From Yersinia massiliensis CCUG 53443 (GTDB lineage: Bacteria > Pseudomonadota > Gammaproteobacteria > Enterobacterales > Enterobacteriaceae), in the NCBI RefSeq assembly GCF_000312485.1, contig NZ_HE997644.1:416123-480122 (forward strand): DNA of 64,000 nucleotides, written 5' to 3'. A program made the translations under genes and the position numbers. The notes under the pieces are model-generated. The model saw only the letters and a list, made by a program, of their open reading frames with translations. It made no database searches and was not told where the DNA came from. Positions 49,670 to 59,576 of the stretch are shown here, one piece after another (position 1 is the stretch's first letter; each line of letters opens with the position of its first letter).

Positions 49670-51280
49670 TTAAACCTTGTTTTTTTGTGGCTTACAAAGC
49701 TTTTTCTTATAAATAAGTGGGTCTACAGTTATCTTACAGATCCTAACTTCGTATCCGAAATTTGAAATACTTTTATTGAAATTCTTTAAATTTATCTTAG
49801 AAAATAATGGCAAGTCTTCTGGAATTTTTTTGTTTGTGGCTATGGCAAAAACTACTTTATATTTTTTTGCCTCAGGTCTAATACTATGATCCGTTAGTTT
49901 TATATGAGCTGGTAATTTTTCATTAAGCTTTTCCCTAAACTCCGAATCGCTTATAAAAAGCTCAGAACCCACAAATGCCTGTGAGAAAAGATGACTCATA
50001 CTTTGCGAACCACTATAATATTTCACATGGATAAAATCTGACCCGTCTCTAATTAAATCGCAAAATTCGATCTTGCCTTTTCCCCCACCATGATAAATGA
50101 ATTTTTGATCCATATGTGTAAAACCTTTATCAGTAATGCAAACTTGCTTATTATATTCTTCTTCTCTTATGTATGAATAAATTGGAAACTTATCTGTTTC
50201 TTCATAATGAACAATCCGTTTCATTTCATCATCAATGGTTGATACAAATTTTCGGTCAGCCACATACCAAATAGAGTCTCTCAGAATATAGTTTTGGTCT
50301 CCCTCTTTTATCTCGGCATAAATACATCTGTATAGAGACCATTTCTTTATTGACTCAAAATCTGCATTCAACACATGCAGACTACTCCCCTTAAGGCCTT
50401 CTACTGATATTTCAGTTTTTTTGCTACTAAAATACTCACTGATATGCTCAACTGACAAACTTTCATAAATAATGCTTCTTTGTCTCTTTTCAAAGCAATA
50501 TCCTAACTGATTCTCCCAGTCTACGATTTCCGGTTCACCTAGCCATAGGTCATTAGAGTCTTTAGCATTTATTAAATCTATAAGAATGGCATCAAGTATC
50601 TCAACCTCTGCTTCATCAGCTTCCTTTATATTATTAACCCATTCAAACTCCTCTGGGAGAGGTAGGGAATAAATAGAATCTATTTTATTTAACAAATCTG
50701 GCATGGACTTAAGATCAATATCAGGAACGATTACAAAGGCATCTTTACCTGTAATTTTATTGCCTAAAATATCTTCAGTGGAAGTCCCTGTAAGAGTTGT
50801 AAGAATATCCATCTCGGAGTCTATTTTAAGATTATATATATCTACTTCTTTACTGCTCTGACTGCGAGTTAATAGATTTGTTTCATTATGGCTACCTTTA
50901 TCCAAACTACGAATTTTGTTATGTTCGATACAATTAAGTGTCGTTTTAAGCCCAAAACCTTTGACAATACTATCATCATTAATCAAGTGATGCCCTGTCC
51001 CAAACGGAATAAGATACCTTGCGTTATTCACCTCAACAACTAAGACTGCTCCAGTGCTACTATTTTTACCGAAGAAATCGTGATCTAAATCCGGCTTTTG
51101 GCTCGTAAATAAAGTTGTCCACTCAGGCGGCTTTGGATCTAAGAATTGTTTTGCATATAAATATACTCGAGCCTCTTCCATGTCGAACTCAATCGGATTT
51201 CTTACTCTCTCCAAATTCAAAACTTTATCAATGTCATCCTTGAATCTTTTTGCTTTATATATCGAGAGTTTAATCTTCAT
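49670..51280 (-). CDS. TIGR04141/DUF6119-type sporadically distributed protein
   Basis: 536 residues without membrane helices or signal peptide; AT-rich. Segments such as YLIPFGTGHHLIND near residue 92, ILRDSIWYVADRKFVSTIDD and MSHLFSQAFVGSELFISDSE fit my memory of the TIGR04141 (DUF6119) family, which has patchy distribution and no established function; some relatives occur in defence islands. It starts 20 bases after the hxsA stop with GAAGGGA upstream, so it can be read from the hxs promoter, but whether it belongs to that system is unknown. Confidence 0.65.
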   Translation of the reverse strand: MKIKLSIYKAKRFKDDIDKVLNLERVRNPIEFDMEEARVYLYAKQFLDPKPPEWTTLFTSQKPDLDHDFFGKNSSTGAVLVVEVNNARYLIPFGTGHHLINDDSIVKGFGLKTTLNCIEHNKIRSLDKGSHNETNLLTRSQSSKEVDIYNLKIDSEMDILTTLTGTSTEDILGNKITGKDAFVIVPDIDLKSMPDLLNKIDSIYSLPLPEEFEWVNNIKEADEAEVEILDAILIDLINAKDSNDLWLGEPEIVDWENQLGYCFEKRQRSIIYESLSVEHISEYFSSKKTEISVEGLKGSSLHVLNADFESIKKWSLYRCIYAEIKEGDQNYILRDSIWYVADRKFVSTIDDEMKRIVHYEETDKFPIYSYIREEEYNKQVCITDKGFTHMDQKFIYHGGGKGKIEFCDLIRDGSDFIHVKYYSGSQSMSHLFSQAFVGSELFISDSEFREKLNEKLPAHIKLTDHSIRPEAKKYKVVFAIATNKKIPEDLPLFSKINLKNFNKSISNFGYEVRICKITVDPLIYKKKLCKPQKNKV

Positions 51281-51300
51281 TTTAATCCCTTCATAACTCT

Positions 51301-51939
51301 TTAGCGGGCCAGAATATTCAATGAGTTCAATAATTGAGTATCGAGTGTTTCAGTTACAGGAGTTGGTAGCCCGTTCGCAACCCGGTAATTCTTTATAGAC
51401 TGTCTCGTAGAAGGCCCCATAATGCCGTCAATATTACCGTTGTAAAATCCCTTATCCAGCAATGCGAATTGAACCCGCATGATTAAGCGCTTACGCTTCT
51501 CAGAATCAGAAGTCAGCCCATTACTTGCACGGGTAGTTCCATTCGTTCCCGCAGAATTTGTGGTCGTAGAGGTATCTGTATCATTGGAACGAAGCGAACG
51601 GACTGATGAAGAAGACGATGATGAACTTGTCCCTGAACTGGAAGAACCAGAAGAGCTTGGTGTGCTGTAAGTTTTCGGATAATAGGGCGTAGAACTCCCC
51701 CCATAGTATCCACCACCAGAAGATGATCTATGAGAGCTATGACTGCGATGTGAACTGTGACTGCGATGACCCGCTATATAAAATGGCACCTCTGTGTTTA
51801 AGGGGGCTATCACCATATCATGCTCGTTAAGAGACATTGCTGGCAGATCACTCGCACCTATAGCTGAGTCACTTGCCCAGACTGAATTATTCAGAGCAAG
51901 AAATCCCGGAAGTAATGCAGCAAAGTTAATTTTTTTCAT
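51301..51939 (-). CDS. hxsA: His-Xaa-Ser repeat protein HxsA
   Basis: 212 residues from the ATG at 51939, which overlaps the hxsC stop (ATGA). A signal peptide (MKKINFAALLPGFLALNNSV, cleavage after WA near 22) exports it. Residues 58-72 are five His-Xaa-Ser triplets in a row (HRS HSS HRS HSS HRS), followed by a Gly/Tyr then Ser-rich low-complexity stretch (to about 135). The C-terminal 60 residues are a peptidoglycan-binding type 1 domain (LLDKGFYNGNIDGIMGPSTR). It is the presumed substrate of the two radical SAM enzymes encoded just upstream, modified on the HxS tract and then held at the cell wall. The modification is unknown. Confidence 0.92.
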   Translation of the reverse strand: MKKINFAALLPGFLALNNSVWASDSAIGASDLPAMSLNEHDMVIAPLNTEVPFYIAGHRSHSSHRSHSSHRSSSGGGYYGGSSTPYYPKTYSTPSSSGSSSSGTSSSSSSSSVRSLRSNDTDTSTTTNSAGTNGTTRASNGLTSDSEKRKRLIMRVQFALLDKGFYNGNIDGIMGPSTRQSIKNYRVANGLPTPVTETLDTQLLNSLNILAR

Positions 51940-53048
51940 TTGATAGGTCTCGGAGGTTGATGAAAACGGCCTTTTGATGAACTGAAATAGCCAGCACAGG
52001 AAGACTTCTGAGTGCATTCATCACATTCTTTTGGATAGTAATTTTTCCAGTCGGAAATAGACTGCGTAGCAAATTCCCAAGCTCTTTTAGGAAGGTGACA
52101 CAATGGATAATTAAAGATAGTAAGAGGAATTCCTGACCTGCGAGCAGTGTCTACAGCAGAAAGGATCTTCTCGCTATAGCTGTCGTGCTCAACGAAGATT
52201 GATGACCAGTTCTTGCGGGCCCATCCAATCGATTCCAGCCCCATAAGTGAAATTTGGTTTATATTGGAGAACACACGGCCAGTGAACTCAACGATGTCAT
52301 CAAGTTCTGTATAGTTAGCCTGTGTAGGGATGACTCTCAGTTCAATGTTGATCCCTGAGTTCCCTGCATTGATTAACCCTCTGACTGTCTCATCAAATGC
52401 CCCCTCACTTCCAACCAGATAGTCGTGAACTGATGACTTTGAAGAATAAAGTGGGATACCAAAAGTCATTTTGATCTTATCGCTTCGTTCTTTCATCTGA
52501 CGAGTAAAACTGACATCTGAAAATTTCCGACCATTTGTTAAAACATGCAAAGCAGTGTTTGGCGAATTTTCGATGATGAAATCGATAAATTGTAGGAAAT
52601 CGTCACCATACAGTAGAGGCTCTCCCCCGCTCACTCCGACTACACCGTTCAAAGAGAAAGAGGCGATGGCAAGTGCAGACTGATTGAGTAGCCAGTCATC
52701 GTTTCCGGTCTTAGGAGGCTGCGAACAAAACAGGCAACTGTTGTTGCACCTTTCAGTTACCAGAACCGTATTATGATTTGCTCTTCGGGACAAAATCACC
52801 CTGAGCATGTTGCCGTTGTTAACGATCCCGATGTCACCATCTTCTATCGAATCAAAAAGCTCTTTGCTATAAACAGAGTCTGTAAAATATACAGGTAGCT
52901 GTGAATAGCTATTTGCCTTAGTGACAAGCAAATTTGGGAGGAAGAACTGAGGGTTTTTTGGCTTGGATTTGCACAAGCGATAGAATCCCTGCTGAACTGG
53001 CAGTTCAGATGAAAACCGGAAAATATCGTTTCTTAACACCTCAGACAT
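51936..53048 (-). CDS. hxsC: His-Xaa-Ser system radical SAM maturase HxsC
   Basis: 370 residues from the ATG at 53048 (AAGGA upstream; it overlaps the hxsB stop by 8 bases); a longer frame exists upstream but lies inside hxsB. The radical SAM cluster motif is C101-x3-C105-x2-C108 (TERCNNSCLFCSQPP), with the SAM-binding GGEPLLYGD. The C-terminus has a short Cys cluster (KECDECTQKSSCAGYFSS), which could bind an auxiliary cluster. In the Hxs system it is one of two enzymes thought to modify HxsA. The reaction has not, to my knowledge, been determined. Confidence 0.92.
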   Translation of the reverse strand: MSEVLRNDIFRFSSELPVQQGFYRLCKSKPKNPQFFLPNLLVTKANSYSQLPVYFTDSVYSKELFDSIEDGDIGIVNNGNMLRVILSRRANHNTVLVTERCNNSCLFCSQPPKTGNDDWLLNQSALAIASFSLNGVVGVSGGEPLLYGDDFLQFIDFIIENSPNTALHVLTNGRKFSDVSFTRQMKERSDKIKMTFGIPLYSSKSSVHDYLVGSEGAFDETVRGLINAGNSGINIELRVIPTQANYTELDDIVEFTGRVFSNINQISLMGLESIGWARKNWSSIFVEHDSYSEKILSAVDTARRSGIPLTIFNYPLCHLPKRAWEFATQSISDWKNYYPKECDECTQKSSCAGYFSSSKGRFHQPPRPIK

Positions 53049-54435
53049 AAGCCCATCCTTTAAGCATCTCTGCCATAGGCCCATCCTGAGATATCTCGTT
53101 CAGAAGGTAACGGAACATACCTTTGTGGTATTGGCAGAATGTAGACCGGCTCTTGTCACCGACGGGTTCGCCGTGAACACTGATATTTTGGCAAGGATCT
53201 GCACCACAGAAAGGCTGATAGGCGCATGTGTCACAACCAGGCATAGCGAAGTTAAATGATGATGTTAATGACGACCTGTAGAACTCACTATTACTGAACG
53301 ACAGGGAAGAAAAGTTACCAGCACTAAAATCTGCTTCGGGATTCACTTTCTGAAGCATACGGCTTTCGTCGCTACCGTAAACCTTCCCGTCATAATTGAA
53401 GAGGATACAGTTCAGAACCACTCCGCTTGGCGATTTCAGGTCTGCATAGCCACTGAAGCTCGGGTTAAAGATTCTCTTAATATGGATAGCAGCCGAATGC
53501 TCAACGACAGGTATGCCCTTCTGATTCTGAAGTAACACTTCTTCCATCAACTCTTTGTAAAATCCGAAATACTCCGGCATCGAAAAGGTAAAGCTTTGCT
53601 TTTGGGCAAATCCGTATGGGCTGACAGGTCTAATAAACATATCCGTAAGACCTTGGCCCAAATGAGTCTCTACTATCGAAACAGGATCTTCGGTAAGTTC
53701 CTTTGTAACAGTGGTTACTGTAGCAACACGATTAGAACCCAATTCATCACGTATGAGTTGCATACCACCAATAGCTCTCGAGTGAGCTTTTGCTCCAGGG
53801 AGGATTCGATTCTTATTGTGGATATGTTCATTGCCATCGAGAGATACAGAGAAAGTAATGTTCCTACTTCTCACCCACTCGATGACAGAAGCATCTAAAA
53901 GTGACAGGCTTGTTGCAATAACCATTTCAAAGACTTCGGGGCCGAGTGAGACCTGACATTCGTTATAGATCATTTGCACAAGATCGAATCTGAGGAGTGG
54001 TTCTCCCCCCTGAACTTCGATTTTGTATGGCGGGGTTCCCAATTTCTTTATAGCGCTGATAATTTCAGGTATGAGCGTAGGGTCAAGATCGTAGCCACTT
54101 GCTCCAACTGCTGCTCTGCTAACCTGACAATACTTGCAGGTATGATCACATCTCAGTGTAGGAACTATCATGAAGATTGGCCTGATGGCTAAATCATTCA
54201 TGAGTCTTTTAGCGAAACCAGAACTTAACGCAGAAGAAGCCAATGAAACCGCGTCATCATTCACAACAAAAAGCTTACTTTCAAGACTACTCGATACACT
54301 ACTCTCTGTCAGGAACTGGTTGCGTGATAGTTGGAAAAGCTCTGCATCCTCAATGAAGTGGTGGAAACCAGCCAGATTACTGATGAAAACCTTACCATCA
54401 TTTAATCTATCGAAGTTAAACGGCATGAGCTTCAT
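53041..54435 (-). CDS. hxsB: His-Xaa-Ser system radical SAM maturase HxsB
   Basis: 464 residues. The radical SAM motif is C96-x3-C100-x2-C103 (PTLRCDHTCKYCQVS), then VQGGEPLLRFD. A SPASM-like C-terminal Cys cluster (C401, C404, C410, C415, C434; CDTCAYQPFCGADPC) should bind one or two extra iron-sulfur clusters, as in peptide-modifying enzymes such as anSME and sactipeptide maturases. The N-terminal 80 residues may be a peptide-recognition region. It overlaps hxsD by 4 bases (ATGA) and hxsC by 8, so the maturation genes are translated as a coupled set. Confidence 0.93.
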   Translation of the reverse strand: MKLMPFNFDRLNDGKVFISNLAGFHHFIEDAELFQLSRNQFLTESSVSSSLESKLFVVNDDAVSLASSALSSGFAKRLMNDLAIRPIFMIVPTLRCDHTCKYCQVSRAAVGASGYDLDPTLIPEIISAIKKLGTPPYKIEVQGGEPLLRFDLVQMIYNECQVSLGPEVFEMVIATSLSLLDASVIEWVRSRNITFSVSLDGNEHIHNKNRILPGAKAHSRAIGGMQLIRDELGSNRVATVTTVTKELTEDPVSIVETHLGQGLTDMFIRPVSPYGFAQKQSFTFSMPEYFGFYKELMEEVLLQNQKGIPVVEHSAAIHIKRIFNPSFSGYADLKSPSGVVLNCILFNYDGKVYGSDESRMLQKVNPEADFSAGNFSSLSFSNSEFYRSSLTSSFNFAMPGCDTCAYQPFCGADPCQNISVHGEPVGDKSRSTFCQYHKGMFRYLLNEISQDGPMAEMLKGWAYV

Positions 54436-54713
54436 CCAGCGAGTCTCTCATCAATACTCTTCAGGACATTGCTGATAATTGCTGCTCTGACTCTTCCCGT
54501 ATGGCTATCGAGAGATTCCCTGAGTTGGAAATCGTTTCTCAACCGTTCAAATTCGAACTGTACTTCCTCACTAACCACATCAAAAGAGACATGCCAATTT
54601 ACATCGTCCTCTTCTAGTCGCCACCGTGTATATGCAGTCATCCAGTAAAGGCTGTTTCGTAAAACCCATTCAGAACATGCTGTTTTGCTTATCGTTTTAT
54701 TCCACATATCCAT
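54432..54713 (-). CDS. hxsD: His-Xaa-Ser system protein HxsD
   Basis: 93 residues, mostly helical and acidic, with SEWVLRNSLYWMTAYTRWRL near the N-terminus and one Cys. It matches the small HxsD protein by size, position and coupling to hxsB. It is first in the hxsDBCA operon. Its role is unknown; a small partner that presents the precursor to radical SAM enzymes is a reasonable guess, as for other RiPP systems. Confidence 0.82.
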   Translation of the reverse strand: MDMWNKTISKTACSEWVLRNSLYWMTAYTRWRLEEDDVNWHVSFDVVSEEVQFEFERLRNDFQLRESLDSHTGRVRAAIISNVLKSIDERLAG

Positions 54714-55064
54714 CTCAAAAGAGTAAAGAAAAGGTAAGTATTAGATTGATTTATATTTATTGAGCTTCCGACTAAGCTCCTAGAAAAGATAACGTTTATT
54801 CAAAAAAAGAGAAAATAAATAATGCATTGAAATTTATATAGTTACACTCATTACAACCAAGATTTAATCAATAATTAATAACCTTACATCTTAGATGGTT
54901 AGTTTGTAAATTTTTTTTACATTTTATGATTAACAAAACGAATGATTAGGTGAAAGGATTGTGGCCAGAAGTGTGTGAAGTTCCCCCTCAATTACGCCTT
55001 TAAAAAATGGTTGGTTTGTAGTGGTCAACTAAAACTGGTTACCGCTTTAGCGTTTTTCCAGTAT

Positions 55065-55232
55065 CTAGACACCTAATGCCAAAATCTTTCGCTTACCCTC
55101 AAAGCGATACTGTAAATGCCAGTATTTTGAGCCATTAGGGTTAATTAGCAGGTACATACCCTGCCCATCCGTAAGTTTGAAGGGTTTATCTGAGGGTTTG
55201 GTCGTTCAAACTTTGATATCGGTGAGAGCCAT
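55065..55232 (-). pseudogene. P4-type tyrosine integrase, N-terminal remnant
   Basis: Reading away from leuX, ATG at 55232 gives MALTDIKV, then an in-frame TGA (55208-55206), then TTKPSDKPFKLTDGQGMYLL and KYWHLQYRFEGKRKILALGV, then a TAG at 55067-55065. This is the N-terminal arm-binding domain of P4/CP4-57-type integrases, which insert islands into tRNA genes. The consensus has Arg or similar at the TGA position. The rest of the roughly 400-residue gene is missing. The island has therefore lost its own integrase. Confidence 0.88.
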
Positions 55233-55266
55233 CAGTTGATGGCCTCCATTGTTGGTATCAAAATCA

Positions 55267-55310
55267 ATCTTTCCACATATACCATCATTTGTTGGTATAT
55301 GTGGAAAGAT
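55267..55310. repeat. Perfect 18-bp inverted repeat beside leuX
   Basis: ATCTTTCCACATATACCA and its exact reverse complement, separated by 8 bases (TCATTTGT). It lies between the tRNA and the integrase remnant, where the attachment region and integrase promoter of P4-type elements sit. Confidence 0.9.
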
Positions 55311-55371
55311 GTGAGTGGACGTTGAAAGACAGGAACGTATAGGGAAATGAGCTAATTGCTGAATTTTAAGC

Positions 55372-55395
55372 AAAAAAAAGCCACCTTTCGGTGAC
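55372..55395 (-). terminator. leuX terminator
   Basis: GTCACC-GAAA-GGTGGC stem-loop (one G-T type position) followed on the minus strand by eight Ts, 17 bases after the tRNA 3' end. Confidence 0.85.
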
Positions 55396-55411
55396 TTGAT
55401 TTTCATACTTA

Positions 55412-55496
55412 TGGTGCCGAAGGCCGGACTCGAACCGGCACACCTCGCGGCGGTTGATTTTGAATCAACTGCGTCTACCGATTTCGCCACTTCGGC
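55412..55496 (-). tRNA. leuX: tRNA-Leu (anticodon CAA)
   Basis: 85 bases on the minus strand, starting GCCGAAGTGGCGAAATCGGT and ending in an encoded CCA. The anticodon loop TTCAAAA in a GTTGA/TCAAC stem gives anticodon CAA, and a long class II variable arm is present. It is nearly identical to E. coli leuX, a well-known integration site for genomic islands. The adjacent integrase remnant shows that it served the same purpose here. Confidence 0.97.
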
Positions 55497-55597
55497 ACTG
55501 AAGTAGTATGCGGAGAACGAGGTGAATTATACCTACCAATGATCCGCATGCAACTGTTATCCCACCAAGTTTAGTCTAAGTGCTGAAAAAACCGCCA

Positions 55598-56668
55598 TCA
55601 GCGACGTTTAAGCAGCAAATAAACACTGATCAGGAGGAAAAGTATACTAGGTAGCAGCGCGCCAATGACTGGTGGGATGCTGTATACCAAGCTTAGTGGG
55701 CCAAATATTTGATCCAGTACGTAGAAAACAAAGCCAAAGAAGATGCCGGTAACCACTCGGACACCCATTGGCACACTTCGTAATGGACCGAAAATAAATG
55801 ACAGCGCCATCAGCATCATGACCGCTACCGAGAATGGCGCAAATATCTTGCCCCACATGTTCAGCTCATAACGACTGGATTCCTGACCACTTTGCTTCAG
55901 GTATTTACTGTAATCATGTAGCCCGCTGATGGAGAGCGAATCTGGATTCATGGCAACCACGCCTAGCTTCTCGGGTGTCAGATTGGTCTTCCACTCACCG
56001 GTTAGCGTCTGCGAACCGGTCACCTGCTTAGGATTACTTAAATCAGATTCATCGACCTGCGATAAACGCCACACATTATCTTCATAAGTGGCTGTCGCTG
56101 CGTAACGAACCGACATCAGACGATCTTGCTGATCAAAGTGATAAATATTGACGCCCGTCAGTTCGTTGTCACCTGATACTCGCTGAATATAGATAAAGTC
56201 AGAGCCGTCTTTTGCCCACAAACCAGCTTGTGTGGATAACAGCGAACCACCGTACATCTGTTGTGCGCGGAAATTACGCGCCATCTGTTCACCCTGTGGA
56301 GCGACCCATTCGCCAATGGCCATGGTTAACAGCACGAGTGGAATAGCTGTTTTCATGACCGCCGCAGCAATTTGCATACGGGTGAACCCCGAGGCTTGCA
56401 TCACCACCAGCTCACTGCGAGTCGCTAACGAACCTAACCCCAGCAATGCCCCGAGCAAAGCGGCCATCGGGAAGAATATCTCGATATCTTTCGGGATACT
56501 GAGCAAGGTGTACATACCCGCTGACACCGCCGAGTAATCACCTTGGCCGACTTTACGCAACTGATCGACAAACTTAATGATGCCGGACAACGAGACCAGC
56601 ATAAATAAGGTCATCAGGATGGTATTGAGGATAGTCCGCCCGATATAACGGTCTAATACACCAAACAT
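55598..56668 (-). CDS. lptG: LPS export permease LptG
   Basis: 356 residues, LptF/LptG (YjgP/YjgQ) family: three membrane helices, a large periplasmic jellyroll domain, and three more helices. It begins MFGVLDRYIGRTILNTILMT; ATRSELVVMQASGFTRMQIA is the conserved cytoplasmic coupling segment that touches LptB. With LptF and LptB it extracts LPS from the inner membrane. It overlaps lptF by one base. Confidence 0.96.
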   Translation of the reverse strand: MFGVLDRYIGRTILNTILMTLFMLVSLSGIIKFVDQLRKVGQGDYSAVSAGMYTLLSIPKDIEIFFPMAALLGALLGLGSLATRSELVVMQASGFTRMQIAAAVMKTAIPLVLLTMAIGEWVAPQGEQMARNFRAQQMYGGSLLSTQAGLWAKDGSDFIYIQRVSGDNELTGVNIYHFDQQDRLMSVRYAATATYEDNVWRLSQVDESDLSNPKQVTGSQTLTGEWKTNLTPEKLGVVAMNPDSLSISGLHDYSKYLKQSGQESSRYELNMWGKIFAPFSVAVMMLMALSFIFGPLRSVPMGVRVVTGIFFGFVFYVLDQIFGPLSLVYSIPPVIGALLPSILFLLISVYLLLKRR

Positions 56669-57762
56669 CAGGCAGCACCTCTCAGTCGAGCACGTAACTT
56701 ACGAGCCGGCAGGCCATCCCACAGGTTCAATATCACCGCAATCGCCAGATAAGCGCCGTTTACGGCCCACATCCAGATAAGCGGGTCCAGCTTACCGTTG
56801 CCTGCATTAGAGCGCAGGGAGCTTTGCAGTAAGAAGAAAATCAAATACAGCAACATCGCAGGTAGCATACTGAGGACGCGGCCTTGGCGTGGGTTAACCA
56901 CACTAAGTGGCACGACCAACAGCGCCATCACAATCACTGAGACAATCAGTGTTAAACGCCAATGAAACTCTGCACGGGCGTCGGGTTCATTCGAGTGCCA
57001 TAGCTGCGTCATCGTCATCTGATCAGCCGCATTATTATTTTGCTGTACTTCTTGATGACCAATAATCGCCTGATAATCGACAAAATCGGTGATGCGGAAA
57101 TCACGCAACAACGCCGTGCCTTCATAGCGAGTCCCTTTATTAAGGATAACCACTTGTGAGCCATCAGGGCGTTCGGTCATATGGCCGCTATCTGCCACCA
57201 CCACTGAGGGGCGCTGATTACCTTTTGGCCGCAATTGTGCCAAAAACACGCGGTTGAACTCTTTACCCGAGACATTGCCGATGAATAAAGCTGAATTACC
57301 GTCAGTAGAGGATTTAAACTGTCCTCCCGCCAATGCCGCGATACTGGGGTTCGCTCTGGCATCATTCAGCACTTCGTCTTGATGTTTGGAAGACCAAGGA
57401 CCAAGCCAGATAGTGTTGACTGCCGCCAGTGCAGAGGTACCCAGCGCCAAAATCAACGCTGCGACAATAAGGGATTTTTTGCCCATGCCGCAGGCATGCA
57501 TCACGGTGATTTCACTCTCCGTATACAATTTGCCTAACGTCATCAACAAGCCAAGGAATAGGCTTAGTGGCAAGATAAGTTGTGCCATTTCCGGCACACC
57601 GAGCCCTAAAAGGGATAAAACCAAATTAGTTGGGATTTCACCGTCGACCGCAGCGCCTAATATCCGTACTAACTTCTGACTAAAGAAGATTAATAGCAGG
57701 ATGAACAGAATCGCAATTTGGCTCTTAAGTGTTTCCCGTACCAGATATCTAATGATGATCAC
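56668..57762 (-). CDS. lptF: LPS export permease LptF
   Basis: 364 residues. It begins MIIIRYLVRETLKSQIAILF, with the coupling segment YTESEITVMHACGMGKKSLI and six membrane helices around a periplasmic domain. Upstream partner of lptG in a two-gene operon, divergent from pepA as in E. coli. Essential for LPS transport from inner to outer membrane. Confidence 0.96.
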   Translation of the reverse strand: MIIIRYLVRETLKSQIAILFILLLIFFSQKLVRILGAAVDGEIPTNLVLSLLGLGVPEMAQLILPLSLFLGLLMTLGKLYTESEITVMHACGMGKKSLIVAALILALGTSALAAVNTIWLGPWSSKHQDEVLNDARANPSIAALAGGQFKSSTDGNSALFIGNVSGKEFNRVFLAQLRPKGNQRPSVVVADSGHMTERPDGSQVVILNKGTRYEGTALLRDFRITDFVDYQAIIGHQEVQQNNNAADQMTMTQLWHSNEPDARAEFHWRLTLIVSVIVMALLVVPLSVVNPRQGRVLSMLPAMLLYLIFFLLQSSLRSNAGNGKLDPLIWMWAVNGAYLAIAVILNLWDGLPARKLRARLRGAA

Positions 57763-59554
<1,792 letters not shown>

Positions 59555-59576
59555 TCGTTTACTCTATTTCCATCGG

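Larger units (their letters stand above)
54714..55411. other. Island end between hxsD and leuX: promoter side, dead integrase, inverted repeat
   Basis: 54714-55030 is AT-rich and must hold the hxs promoter; no operator is evident. 55065-55232 is the start of a P4-type integrase gene killed by stops. 55267-55310 is a perfect inverted repeat. 55372-55395 is the leuX terminator. Together they look like the fossil of the integration module of the island. Confidence 0.7.

Noticed and set aside
45871..54713. Possible CRISPR array or phage structural genes in the island
   Set aside because: I found no regularly spaced direct repeats and no phage head, tail or lysis genes; the cargo is enzymatic and defence-like.
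55412..55432. Second att copy of the leuX 3' end to the left
   Set aside because: Scanning the window by eye for TGGTGCCGAAGG and its core gave no other copy, so I do not call an attR.
55206..55490. 94-codon minus-strand frame overlapping leuX
   Set aside because: Most of it is the antisense-free read of the tRNA and terminator; only its last eight codons (MALTDIKV) are real, as the start of the dead integrase.
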